Of a DNA stretch of 64,000 nucleotides, positions 26,265 to 34,854 are shown piece after piece. The notes under the pieces were generated by a model. That model did not search any database, was not told the DNA's origin, and saw only the letters and a list, made by a program, of their open reading frames with translations. The stretch spans positions 97,564-161,563 of the forward strand of contig NZ_JAYWTM010000024.1 in the NCBI RefSeq assembly GCF_036016195.1. The letters run 5' to 3'. This stretch comes from Brenneria populi (lineage in GTDB: Bacteria > Pseudomonadota > Gammaproteobacteria > Enterobacterales > Enterobacteriaceae). How positions within the stretch are numbered: the first letter of the stretch is position 1; each line of letters begins with the position of its first letter. A program made the position numbers and the translations under genes.

Positions 26265-27618
26265 TTCCCATACAAGCCGCGGCAAGATGGTCAATGCCTT
26301 TAATCCCGATAATCTTGACCATCTTGAACCGGCCGACCGCGCCGCCGTTGAACGGCGCATTCGCCTGCTTGGCCCGGCCTATCGGCTCTTCTATCAACAG
26401 CCGGTGGAGGTGAGCCGGGGGCGGGGCGTGCGCCTGTACGATCGCCACGGCAATGAATATCTCGACGCTTACAACAATGTGGTATCGGTCGGACATGCCC
26501 ACCCCCGGGTGGCCGATGCCATTAATGACCAGATGCGCAAACTCTGCACCCATACCCGCTATATTCAGGACGGCATTCTGGATTATGCCGAACAGCTGCT
26601 GCCGACGTTCGGCGGCAGAATATCGGCACAGGGCCATATGATGTTTACCTGCACCGGTTCGGAGGCCAACGATCTGGCGTTGCGTATCGCCCGCCACTAC
26701 ACCGGCCGGCAAGGGGTGATCATTACCTCCGAGGCCTACCACGGCAATTCATTCTTGACTTCCGGTATTTCGCCGTCGCTGGGGGGGCATTCGCCGCTCG
26801 GCCAATGGGTGCGCCGCGTGCCGGCGCCGGACGCGTATCGTCTGTCCCGCGCGGAAATGGGGCGGCGCATGGCGGAACAGGTCGCCGCGCAGATCGCCGA
26901 ATTACAGCGCTACGGAGAAGGCCTGGCGGCATTTATCGCCGACTCGGTGTTTTCGTCCGACGGCATTTATACCGACCCCACCGACCTGCTGGCGCCGGTC
27001 GCGGAAGTGGTGCGCGCGGCCGGCGGGTTGTTTATCGCCGACGAAGTTCAGTCCGGGTTCGCCCGTACCGGCGATACGCTGTGGGGCTTTCAGCGCCACG
27101 GTATCGATCCGGATATCATTACCATGGGGAAACCGATGGGCAATGGCTACCCGGTGGCCGCGGTGGCCGTCACCCATGAAGCCGTCGAGCGTTTCGGCAG
27201 CGACCAGCGCTATTTCAACACCTTTGGCGGCAACTCGGTGGCTATCGCCGCCGCGCAGGCGACCTTTGATGTGATTCGCGACGAGAAGTTGCAGGAAAAC
27301 GCCCAGCGGGTCGGAGAATTTTTACGCGCTGGCCTGCGCGACATTGCCCAGCGTTATCCGCAGATTGGCGATGTGCGCGGCGCCGGACTGTATATCGGCG
27401 TCGAAATGGTCAGCGATCCGGAGCGCAAGACCCCGGATGCGCCGTTGGCGACGGCGATTGTCAACGGGCTGCGCGAGCGCCGAGTGTTGATATCGGCCAC
27501 CGGTTACTCCGCCAACGTGCTGAAAATTCGTCCGCCGCTGGTCTTTTCGGAAGACGACGCCGGCCAACTGCTCAGCGAAACGGAAGCGGTGCTGGCGCAG
27601 TTGATATCACGAGGGTGA
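26257..27618 (+). CDS. class III PLP enzyme, putative amino-alcohol-phosphate phospho-lyase
   Basis: A 453-residue cytoplasmic PLP enzyme of the class III aminotransferase fold. The PLP-phosphate region is TCTGSEANDLALRIAR, the aspartate is in FIADEVQSGFAR, and the Schiff-base lysine is in TMGKPMGNGYPV. The MGKPMGNG form, the early YNNVVSVGHAHPRV and the late VLKIRPPLVFSEDDA resemble animal ETNPPL/PHYKPL, which eliminate phosphate and ammonia from phosphoethanolamine or phosphohydroxylysine instead of transaminating. The start codon overlaps the kinase gene by 8 bases, implying tight coupling. The expected products from phosphoethanolamine are acetaldehyde, ammonia and phosphate. A true transaminase role is not excluded. 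Confidence 0.8.
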   Translation: MTDSHTSRGKMVNAFNPDNLDHLEPADRAAVERRIRLLGPAYRLFYQQPVEVSRGRGVRLYDRHGNEYLDAYNNVVSVGHAHPRVADAINDQMRKLCTHTRYIQDGILDYAEQLLPTFGGRISAQGHMMFTCTGSEANDLALRIARHYTGRQGVIITSEAYHGNSFLTSGISPSLGGHSPLGQWVRRVPAPDAYRLSRAEMGRRMAEQVAAQIAELQRYGEGLAAFIADSVFSSDGIYTDPTDLLAPVAEVVRAAGGLFIADEVQSGFARTGDTLWGFQRHGIDPDIITMGKPMGNGYPVAAVAVTHEAVERFGSDQRYFNTFGGNSVAIAAAQATFDVIRDEKLQENAQRVGEFLRAGLRDIAQRYPQIGDVRGAGLYIGVEMVSDPERKTPDAPLATAIVNGLRERRVLISATGYSANVLKIRPPLVFSEDDAGQLLSETEAVLAQLISRG

Positions 27619-27868
27619 TTCGGCGCCGGGCGGCGTTCTACCACCGATGATGACTCTTTTACCTCTACCGGGCGATCGCGCCGATTGCCCCTTCCAACAG
27701 GGTTTCCCTCCGCGTTCGACCGCCGGCCCCGCTATTTAAGTGATCCGCTTCAACCTTTTATTCCCCTTGCCGAAATTTGTTATTTCCTTTGGCGAATTGT
27801 TGACAGAATCATGTCAGGACAGTGAGGCGACGCCGTGGCAAACGGCATAATCAAGAGGGGAAGCGAGT

Positions 27869-29227
27869 ATGGAACAGCTATCGATGGAAAAGGTCATGCA
27901 GATACCGCAAGCCGGCGTGTTCGACTCGCTGGACGATGCGGTCTACGCCGCGACGATGGCGCAGAAAATGCTCAACAGCATGGCCCTGCGTCAACGGGTT
28001 ATTGATGCGATGCGCCAGGCGGGAGAACGCTATGCGCAGGTGCTGGCGGAGATGGCCGTCGCCGAAACCGGCATGGGACGGGTCATCGATAAATATACCA
28101 AAAACGTGTCGCAGGCGCGCGGCACGCCGGGGCTGGAGTGTCTGAAGGCGGAAGTGTTGACGGGCGACAATGGATTGACCCTGATTGAGAACGCCCCCTG
28201 GGGCGTGGTCGCGTCGGTAACGCCCTCCACCAACCCGGCGGCGACGGTAATCAACAACGCCATCAGTATGATCGCCTCCGGCAATAGCGTGGTATTCGCC
28301 CCGCATCCGTCGGCGAAAAAAGTCTCCCTGCACGCCATCAGTCTGCTGAACCGGGCCATCGTGGCGGCGGGCGGGCCGGCTAACCTGCTGGTCAGCGTGG
28401 CGAACCCCGATATCGAAACCGCGCAGCGGCTGTTTAAGTATCCCGGCATCGGCCTGCTGGTGGTGACCGGCGGCGAGGCGGTGGTGGAAACGGCGCGTAA
28501 GCATACCGACAAACGCCTTATCGCCGCGGGCGCGGGCAATCCGCCGGTGGTGGTGGATGAAACGGCGGACCTCGCCCGGGCGGCGCGCGCTATCGTGCGC
28601 GGCGCCTCTTTCGACAACAACATTATCTGCGCCGATGAAAAAGTGCTGATCGTGGTTGAAAGCGTCGCGGATGCGCTGCTGGCGGAAATGCAGCGTTATC
28701 AGGCGGTGCTGCTGAGCGATGACGAAGTCGGGCAGCTGTTGCCGAAGCTGCTGTCGAATATCGGCGCAAACGGCAAAGGGGTGGTCAACCGCCAGTGGGT
28801 CGGCCGCGACGCGGCGAAAATCGCCGCGAGCATCGGACGCGAAGTCGGCGAACAAACGCGTCTGCTGCTGGCGGAAACCGACGCCGCGCATCCGTTCGCC
28901 GTTACCGAAATGATGATGCCGGTATTGCCGGTGGTGCGCGCCAGGAACGTGAAGGAAGCGATCGATCTGGCGGTGAAGCTGGAGGGCGGATGCCAGCATA
29001 CCGCCGCGATACACTCCACCAATGTGAACAATATGCACCATATGGCCAGCGTCATGAATACCAGCATCTTCGTGAAAAACGGCCCCTGCATCGCCGGCCT
29101 GGGTCTGGGGGGCGAAGGCTGCACCTCGATGACCATATCGACGCCCACCGGAGAAGGCGTGACCTCGGCCAGCACCTTTGTCCGCCGGCGCCGCTGCGTG
29201 ATGGTGGATATGTTCCGTATCATATGA
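27869..29227 (+). CDS. eutE: CoA-acylating acetaldehyde dehydrogenase EutE lacking its targeting helix
   Basis: A 452-residue aldehyde dehydrogenase that should convert acetaldehyde, CoA and NAD+ to acetyl-CoA. Long stretches match my recollection of E. coli EutE (about 467 residues), including TLIENAPWGVVASVTPSTNP, GGEAVVETARKHT and the active cysteine in DNNIICADEKVLIV. The N-terminal helix that directs EutE to the microcompartment is missing; only about 15 residues (MEQLSMEKVMQIPQA) precede the conserved GVFDSLDDAV. No shell genes are in the window. It would detoxify and use acetaldehyde from the phospho-lyase and possibly from AcoAB. It lies 250 bases after the lyase gene and 216 before eutR. 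Confidence 0.88.
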   Translation: MEQLSMEKVMQIPQAGVFDSLDDAVYAATMAQKMLNSMALRQRVIDAMRQAGERYAQVLAEMAVAETGMGRVIDKYTKNVSQARGTPGLECLKAEVLTGDNGLTLIENAPWGVVASVTPSTNPAATVINNAISMIASGNSVVFAPHPSAKKVSLHAISLLNRAIVAAGGPANLLVSVANPDIETAQRLFKYPGIGLLVVTGGEAVVETARKHTDKRLIAAGAGNPPVVVDETADLARAARAIVRGASFDNNIICADEKVLIVVESVADALLAEMQRYQAVLLSDDEVGQLLPKLLSNIGANGKGVVNRQWVGRDAAKIAASIGREVGEQTRLLLAETDAAHPFAVTEMMMPVLPVVRARNVKEAIDLAVKLEGGCQHTAAIHSTNVNNMHHMASVMNTSIFVKNGPCIAGLGLGGEGCTSMTISTPTGEGVTSASTFVRRRRCVMVDMFRII

Positions 29228-29443
29228 TGCGGCAGCGTGGTTGAAACGGCGGCCTAAGACGGCGGGGCGCCGCGACCGGAATTAAGGAGGAGATAGGGCG
29301 GCGCCGACGGCGCAAGGTATCGTCGGCGTCACGTTAATGCGCCCGCAGGTGATATAGAGTTGACCCCATAGGTTTCTAGGCGCCGGATCGCGACGATCGG
29401 CGATATTGCGGCTACCGTTACGGTAATTGTCGAGGAGCGTACC

Positions 29444-30481
29444 ATGACGAACCAACGCCCCAGCTTGCATACTCTGGATGCCATGAATTACTCCTCCGGG
29501 CCGAAATCGGCGTCGCGCACCGAGGATGAACATGTACATCAGCGCCATACGCAGGATGTCTATGCGCAGTCCTGCGCCATTACCGCCTGGCAGCAGCTTT
29601 ACGATCAGGTTCGTCCCGGGCATTTTCGCGGCGAGCTGACGGAACTGCTGTTCGACGGCGTGCAATTCTGCCACGAATACACCAATCTGGCGCTGCGGCA
29701 ATCCTGCATGGTGTGGCCGCAGGCGTTTTGGCTGGGGATCCCCGTCGCGCGCGGCGAGATAGGCGCCATCGGCGCGCAGCCCATCGACCAAGGCTGCGTC
29801 GCGCTAAGCCCGGGCGGCCGGGAGTTCGAGCTGAGTACGCCGAACGAATACGCCATCCTGGGGGTGGTGATCTCCTATGACGCGCTATTGAAGCATACCG
29901 GCATGCTGGCGGAGCAGGCGCGCTTCTTTCAACTGTTGCGCGAGCCCGCGGCGCTGGCGGTGGATCCCGACAGGAAAGCGGCCTTATGCGCTTTCATCTA
30001 TCAGGCGCTTCGCCATGCCCGCCGGGATCCGCAGGGGATGCGCGGCGTCGGCAAGGTGCTGAATGATAATCTGTTGACGGCGATGATCGCGCTGTTGGAG
30101 AGCGCCTGCCCGCCGCCTTCGCGCGCGACCGAGCGGCGGACGGGCTACCGGCGCCTGGTCTCCCGCGCGCGGGAGTATGCGCTTAGCCGGACGTCGGAGC
30201 CGGTGACGGTTCCCGATTTGTGCCGGGAGCTGTTTGTCAGCCGCCGAACTTTGCAGAATGCCTTCTGCGAGGTTTTGGGCGTCGGGCCGAACGCCTGGCT
30301 GAAGATGATCCGCCTCAACGCGGTGCGCCGCGAGCTTATCAGCCCGCTTTCCCGCTGCGATACGGTGAAGGACGCCGCCATGCAGTGGGGGTTCTGGCAT
30401 CTGAGCCAGTTCGCCAACGATTACCAGCGCCTATTTAATGAGAAACCCTCGGCGACGCTGCGCATGCGGCTGCGGGCTTAG
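29444..30481 (+). CDS. eutR: AraC family regulator EutR
   Basis: A 345-residue regulator. The N-terminal sensing domain contains HVHQRHTQDVY and ITAWQQLYDQVRPG, and the C-terminal AraC-type domain contains VSRRTLQNAFCEVLG, GPNAWLKMIRLNAVRREL and DAAMQWGFWHLSQFANDY. These match the E. coli ethanolamine regulator closely as I recall it, over the full length. In enteric bacteria EutR activates the eut operon in response to ethanolamine together with adenosylcobalamin. Here no eutBC or shell genes are present, and the neighbours are eutE and, further upstream, the putative kinase and phospho-lyase. It is therefore likely to have kept ethanolamine sensing but changed its target operon. It is convergent with the LacI gene, 10 bases apart. 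Confidence 0.87.
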   Translation: MTNQRPSLHTLDAMNYSSGPKSASRTEDEHVHQRHTQDVYAQSCAITAWQQLYDQVRPGHFRGELTELLFDGVQFCHEYTNLALRQSCMVWPQAFWLGIPVARGEIGAIGAQPIDQGCVALSPGGREFELSTPNEYAILGVVISYDALLKHTGMLAEQARFFQLLREPAALAVDPDRKAALCAFIYQALRHARRDPQGMRGVGKVLNDNLLTAMIALLESACPPPSRATERRTGYRRLVSRAREYALSRTSEPVTVPDLCRELFVSRRTLQNAFCEVLGVGPNAWLKMIRLNAVRRELISPLSRCDTVKDAAMQWGFWHLSQFANDYQRLFNEKPSATLRMRLRA

Positions 30482-30491
30482 GCGCGGCGCT

Positions 30492-31529
30492 TCAGCCGGC
30501 GCTGGAACTGCGGATCACCAGCGTGCCGGGAAAGGTTTTTTCCACGATGGGGCCGCTGTCGCCGCGGATGCGTGACAGCAGCTGCTCAAGCGCCGCGCGG
30601 CCGATCTGGTAGGTCGGCTGTTTGAGCGTGGTGATGCCGGCGACTTCCGCCCACTCCATATCATCAAAGCCCAGAAAGCCGATATCATTTCCCCAGTTAA
30701 GGCGCAGTCGGCGCATTGCGCGGGCGATTTGCAGCGTCAGGGCGCCGTTGGCTGAAATCACCGCTTTGCGCATCCCGCGGTGGTTCTGACAAAAGGTATG
30801 CAGAATATTATCCAGCCGCTCCCTGTCGTTTAACGGCACGTCGTTATGGCAGGCCACTAACGACGGATTGCTGCGCATAATCTGCTGAAAGGCCGCCAAA
30901 CGCTCCTGACGGGTGTTGACCAGTCCCAATGGCTCGCTAAGGAATAAAAACGCCTCGAATCCCTGTTCGATCAGGTGCGCGGTCGCTTCGGCGGTCGCCG
31001 CCGGGTTATCCAGTCCGACCATATCGCACGATAATCCGGGAATTTTGCGGTCGATCAGCACCATCGGCAACGAAGAGTGCTGCAGCCTGGCGAAGGCGTC
31101 CTCGCGCATTCCCACCGCGTTTACCACGATGCCCTCGACGCTGTAGCTGCTGAACAATTGCAGATAATGCCGCTCCTGATCCACCTCGTTATTGGTGTTG
31201 CACATCAGCAGGGTAAAGCCGTGCTTTTGGCAGGCGTCCTCCACGCCGCGCAGCACATCGACGGAGTAAGGATTGGTGATGTCCGCGATGATGATGCCGA
31301 TCAGCCGGGTTTGTCCCTTTTTGAGGCCGCGCGCCATCTGGCTGGGGCTGTAATTCAGCTGGCGGATGGCATTTTCGATGCGTCGTTTAAGATCGTCCGA
31401 TAAGAGATGCTGCTCGCCATTCAGATAGCGCGACACGCTGGTTTTCCCCGTCAGGGCCGCTTTGGCTACGTCGCTGATTGTTGTACGGTTTCCCTTACTT
31501 CTCACCACGATATCCTCTGGATATGACAT
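30492..31529 (-). CDS. LacI family regulator, PtxS/2-ketogluconate type
   Basis: A 345-residue repressor with an N-terminal LacI helix-turn-helix (TISDVAKAALTGKTSVSRYLNGE), the hinge helix (SPSQMARGLKKGQTRLIGIII) and a periplasmic-binding-protein-like effector domain. It is divergent from a kguE-kguK-kguD set, the usual setting of PtxS, which represses these genes until 2-ketogluconate binds. A LacI-type palindrome lies at 31821-31832. Sequence alone cannot distinguish PtxS from other gluconate-family LacI proteins, so the ligand is inferred from neighbours. Confidence 0.83.
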   Translation of the reverse strand: MSYPEDIVVRSKGNRTTISDVAKAALTGKTSVSRYLNGEQHLLSDDLKRRIENAIRQLNYSPSQMARGLKKGQTRLIGIIIADITNPYSVDVLRGVEDACQKHGFTLLMCNTNNEVDQERHYLQLFSSYSVEGIVVNAVGMREDAFARLQHSSLPMVLIDRKIPGLSCDMVGLDNPAATAEATAHLIEQGFEAFLFLSEPLGLVNTRQERLAAFQQIMRSNPSLVACHNDVPLNDRERLDNILHTFCQNHRGMRKAVISANGALTLQIARAMRRLRLNWGNDIGFLGFDDMEWAEVAGITTLKQPTYQIGRAALEQLLSRIRGDSGPIVEKTFPGTLVIRSSSAG

Positions 31530-31779
31530 TTTTACAGCCTATCACAACCGCTCCGCGTTTCACGCCGGCGGGCCGGCATTTATCGCGACTTTTGATCAAG
31601 TATCCGTACGGGCTTCACTCCCGTCAGCCGCACCGAGTTCGGCCTCTTGGTTACATTTACGCCGGGTCGCGGCAAAACCTGGATTCCCGCCGTGGCGTTA
31701 ACCGACAGGGAAAACCCGCGGGGCGGGAAGCGCAATATTTAATTATCTTATTGAAAAATAATACAAAATTAAATATTGC

Positions 31780-31795
31780 TGTGATTTTATTCACA
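31780..31795. promoter_or_regulatory. CRP site before kguE
   Basis: TGTGA-TTTTAT-TCACA is an exact match to TGTGA-N6-TCACA. Its centre (31787.5) is about 41.5 bases before 31829, and TTTAAT at 31815-31820 fits as a -10 element, so a class II CRP promoter is likely. Confidence 0.78.
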
Positions 31796-31819
31796 TTCTG
31801 TTCGCGGCGATATTTTTAA

Positions 31820-31833
31820 TGGAACCGATTCCC
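31820..31833. promoter_or_regulatory. LacI/PtxS-type operator
   Basis: GGAAC-CG-ATTCC is a near-palindrome centred on CG, like LacI-family operators and similar in plan to the PtxS box of Pseudomonas (TGAAACCGGTTTCA). It covers the start point predicted from the CRP site. Confidence 0.55.
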
Positions 31834-31890
31834 ATTTACTATAGCCACAGGAAAACAGAAGGCAATGTGTCGACCCTCGCTGGAGCGGAT

Positions 31891-32643
31891 ATGAAAAGAG
31901 AAATCGTGGTGGTGACGGCGGCCTATGGCCGCGATGTCGTAGAGCGGCTGGGCGGCCAGGCGGCGCTGCTGCCGATTATCGCCGAGTCGGGCGCCGACGG
32001 CGTGGAAATACGGCGCGAGCTGCTGACGGAGCAGGAATTACAGGCCTTGCCGGCGCTGGCCGCAGGCATCATGCGGCATCGACTCTTTGCCGTTTATTCC
32101 GTGCCGGAAGGGCTGTACTCCGAGGATGGCGCGCTGAACCCCGCGCTGGAAACGCGTCTGGCGGAAGCCGTGGCGCTGAAAGCGCGGGCGGTCAAATTCT
32201 CCCTGGGAAATTACCGCGCGGGGGATGACCTACGCGCGCTGAACGCCTGCGTCGACGGCCTGCCGCTACAGGTGGTGGTGGAAAACGATCAGACGAAAGA
32301 GTACGGCGTTTTAGCGCCGCTGCAGGCGTTCTTCAGCGCCGTCGGACGGAGCGGCTCTCCCGTCGGTATGACTTTCGATATGGCGAACTGGCACTGGGTG
32401 GATGAAGACGCGCGGCAGGCCGCCGTCCGGCTGGCCGAACATGTGCGCTACATTCACGTCAAAGCGGCGCAGCGGCGTCATCACCGGTGGCATGCGGTCG
32501 ATCTGGACAGCAGCGACGGCGGCTGGCGCGCCCTGATTTCTTTGTTGCCGGAACGCGCGATGCGCGGCATTGAGTTTCCGCTGACCGGCCGGGATCTGAC
32601 GGCGGTCACCCGGCATTATGTTGATTTACTGAGGGAGGATTGA
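31891..32643 (+). CDS. kguE: sugar-phosphate isomerase/epimerase KguE-like
   Basis: A 250-residue TIM-barrel protein of the xylose-isomerase-like AP endonuclease-2 family. Metal-ligand candidates are the glutamates in GVEIRREL and VVENDQT, the aspartate in MTFDMANWHW, and the histidine in YIHVKAA. KguE is conserved in ketogluconate operons, but its exact reaction is not settled. The ATG at 31891 follows TGGAG; earlier in-frame codons would run through the operator. It is 2 bases from kguK, so the genes are coupled. Confidence 0.8.
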   Translation: MKREIVVVTAAYGRDVVERLGGQAALLPIIAESGADGVEIRRELLTEQELQALPALAAGIMRHRLFAVYSVPEGLYSEDGALNPALETRLAEAVALKARAVKFSLGNYRAGDDLRALNACVDGLPLQVVVENDQTKEYGVLAPLQAFFSAVGRSGSPVGMTFDMANWHWVDEDARQAAVRLAEHVRYIHVKAAQRRHHRWHAVDLDSSDGGWRALISLLPERAMRGIEFPLTGRDLTAVTRHYVDLLRED

Positions 32644-32645
32644 AG

Positions 32646-33590
32646 ATGAGCGCCACGCTTCCACTGGATGTGATTACCTACGGCGAAGCCATGGCCATGT
32701 TCGTCGCCGATGAACCCGGCGAGCTACGCCAGGCCGGTCATTTCACCAAACGTATCGCCGGCGCGGAGCTGAATGTCTCCATTGGCCTGTCGCGCCTGGG
32801 GCTCAACGTGGGCTGGGTCAGCCGGGTAGGAAACGACTCCTTCGGGCGTTTTACTCTGGATACGCTGGAAAAAGAGGGGATCGACCGTCAGTGCGTCACT
32901 ACCGACGCGCGTTTCCCTACCGGCTTTCAGCTTAAATCGCGGGCTGAAAATGGAACCGATCCCATCGTGGAGTATTTTCGCCGCGGCTCAGCGGCCAGCC
33001 ATCTGGCGGTGAGCGATTTTGACCGCGACTATTTTATGCGCGCCCGCCATTTGCACCTCAGCGGCGTCGCGGCCGCCATCTCCGACAGCTCGCTGGCGTT
33101 AGCCAACCACGCGGCGCGGGAGATGCGCGCCATGGGCAAGAGCCTGTCGTTCGATCCCAATCTGCGCCCGGTGCTGTGGCCGAATCAGCGGGTGATGCGC
33201 GAAAAGCTGAATGAGCTGGCGTTTCTGGCCGACTGGGTGCTTCCCGGACTGAAAGAGGGGCAGATTCTAACCGGAAAACAGACGCCGGAGGAGATCGCCG
33301 ATTTCTATCTCGCGCGCGGGGTGAGCGCCGTCATTATCAAACTGGGCGCGGACGGCGCCTGGTTTAAAACCCGCTACGGAGAGCGGCGGCACGTCGCCGC
33401 CGTGCGCGTAGAGCATGTCGTCGACACCGTGGGGGCCGGGGACGGCTTCGCGGTCGGCGCGATCAGCGCGCTGCTGGAAGGGAAAACCCTGGCGCAAGCC
33501 GTGGCGCGCGGCAACCGCATCGGCGCGCTGGCGGTACAGGCGATTGGCGATAGCGAAGGGCTGCCGACGCGCGCGCAGCTGGGCGAATAA
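32646..33590 (+). CDS. kguK: 2-ketogluconate kinase KguK, PfkB family
   Basis: A 314-residue ribokinase-family sugar kinase. The N-terminal GEAMAMFVADEPGEL and AGAELNVSIGLSRLG are typical of keto-deoxygluconate/ketogluconate kinases. The anion hole and catalytic base lie in DTVGAGDGFAVGAI near residue 260. It phosphorylates the 6-hydroxyl of a keto-sugar acid; 2-keto-D-gluconate is favoured by neighbours, 2-keto-3-deoxygluconate (KdgK) is the alternative. The ATG at 32646 has GGGAGG seven bases upstream and is preferred over the TTG six bases before it. Confidence 0.82.
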   Translation: MSATLPLDVITYGEAMAMFVADEPGELRQAGHFTKRIAGAELNVSIGLSRLGLNVGWVSRVGNDSFGRFTLDTLEKEGIDRQCVTTDARFPTGFQLKSRAENGTDPIVEYFRRGSAASHLAVSDFDRDYFMRARHLHLSGVAAAISDSSLALANHAAREMRAMGKSLSFDPNLRPVLWPNQRVMREKLNELAFLADWVLPGLKEGQILTGKQTPEEIADFYLARGVSAVIIKLGADGAWFKTRYGERRHVAAVRVEHVVDTVGAGDGFAVGAISALLEGKTLAQAVARGNRIGALAVQAIGDSEGLPTRAQLGE

Positions 33591-33764
33591 CGAACCGGCA
33601 ACACCTCTGTTTTTGTATCACCGCCTCTATCTCTGGACCCTACATTCCGGCACGGATGCCTGACCAATGAATTCGGCGGATGACAATATCATTGTCAAAC
33701 CGGCCGACGCGCAGAAACCGGCGATGGCGGCGGCGTAAGCGCCTTCCCTCACAAGAGGTTACAT

Positions 33765-34760
33765 ATGAAACAACCAATTGTATTGTATAAAAAAATCCCG
33801 CAAGACCTGCATCAGCGCCTGGCGGATCGCTTTACGGTGCGCTTCTTTGACGGCATCAACGCCGCCAATCAGCCCGAGGTTATTCGCGCGCTGGGCGACG
33901 CCAGGGGCATGATCGGCGCCAGCGTGCCGGTTCGCGGCGCGTTGCTCGACCAGGCTCCGCGCCTGCGGGCGATCAGCACCATCTCCGTGGGTTACGATCA
34001 GTTTGACGTCGAGGATCTGACCCGGCGCGGCATCGTGCTGATGCATACGCCGACGGTGCTGACGGAAACGACGGCCGACACGGTATTCACCCTGATCCTG
34101 ATGACCGCCCGCCGGGCGCAGGAGATGGGGGAGCTGGTCAAATCAGGCCGCTGGACGCGCAGCATCGGCAGCGAATATTACGGCACCGACGTTCATCACA
34201 AAACCATCGGCATTCTGGGCATGGGGCGCATCGGTTCGGCGCTGGCCCGCCGCGCCGCCGCCGGGTTCGCCATGCGGGTATTATACTGGAACGATCGGCC
34301 CAATCTTCAGGTGGAGCAAACGCTGGGCGCCCGGCGCTGCGAACTGGAGACGCTGCTGGCCGAGTCGGACTTTGTGGCGATCACGCTGCCCTATAGCGAG
34401 CGGACGCACCATCTGATCAACGCCGAGCGCTTACGCCGGATGAAGCCGGGCGCCATTTTGATTAACGGCGCCCGCGGGCGCATCGTCGATCAGCCGGCGC
34501 TGATAGCGGCGTTAAAAAACGGCGTGATTCGCGGCGCCGGGCTGGATGTTTTTGACGTGGAGCCGCTGCCCGCCGACTCTGAGCTGCTGACGCTGTCGAA
34601 CGTGGTGGCGTTACCGCATATCGGCTCGGCGACCCATGAGACGCGCTATAACATGGCCGCGCGCGCGGTGGATAATCTGATTAGCGCGCTGCATGGCGAG
34701 ATAGGGGAGAACAGCGTCAACGGCGATCGGCTTAAATCAGGAGCGGGCGAGCGGCGATAG
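33765..34760 (+). CDS. kguD: 2-ketogluconate reductase, D-2-hydroxyacid dehydrogenase family
   Basis: A 331-residue NAD(P)-dependent D-2-hydroxyacid dehydrogenase. The Rossmann motif is GILGMGRIGSALARRAA. The catalytic Arg, Glu and His appear in NGARGRIVD, GLDVFDVEPLP and LPHIGSATHETR. The N-terminal region (VLYKKIPQDLHQRL) and SVGYDQFDVEDLTRRGI resemble the GhrB/TkrA group, which reduces 2-ketogluconate (or its 6-phosphate in KguD) and other 2-ketoacids. It follows kguK by 174 bases, so it may have its own promoter. No ketogluconate transporter (KguT) lies in the cluster. Confidence 0.82.
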   Translation: MKQPIVLYKKIPQDLHQRLADRFTVRFFDGINAANQPEVIRALGDARGMIGASVPVRGALLDQAPRLRAISTISVGYDQFDVEDLTRRGIVLMHTPTVLTETTADTVFTLILMTARRAQEMGELVKSGRWTRSIGSEYYGTDVHHKTIGILGMGRIGSALARRAAAGFAMRVLYWNDRPNLQVEQTLGARRCELETLLAESDFVAITLPYSERTHHLINAERLRRMKPGAILINGARGRIVDQPALIAALKNGVIRGAGLDVFDVEPLPADSELLTLSNVVALPHIGSATHETRYNMAARAVDNLISALHGEIGENSVNGDRLKSGAGERR

Positions 34761-34854
34761 GTGCATTTTGATTGCTTTCACAGTTCATGCGCGGCGATTT
34801 GGCTATAGTGTCATCCTGTTAGCCTGGTCACGCTTCGGGTGGAAGCCACGTGCG

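Larger units (their letters stand above)
31530..31890. other. divergent control region of the ketogluconate genes
   Basis: No gene is seen. It holds the start of the lacI-type gene, an AT-rich stretch (31735-31780), a consensus CRP site and a LacI-type operator. Open frames here are short and unconvincing. Confidence 0.6.

Noticed and set aside
26257..27618. Plain aminotransferase annotation for the class III PLP enzyme
   Set aside because: Not excluded, but the MGKPMGNG lysine motif, the overlap with an APH-fold kinase and the nearby EutE/EutR point to a phospho-lyase.
27878..29041. A 387-codon open frame opposite eutE
   Set aside because: It covers eutE antisense, has an Arg/His-rich composition without domains, and lacks a ribosome site. 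eutE is certain.
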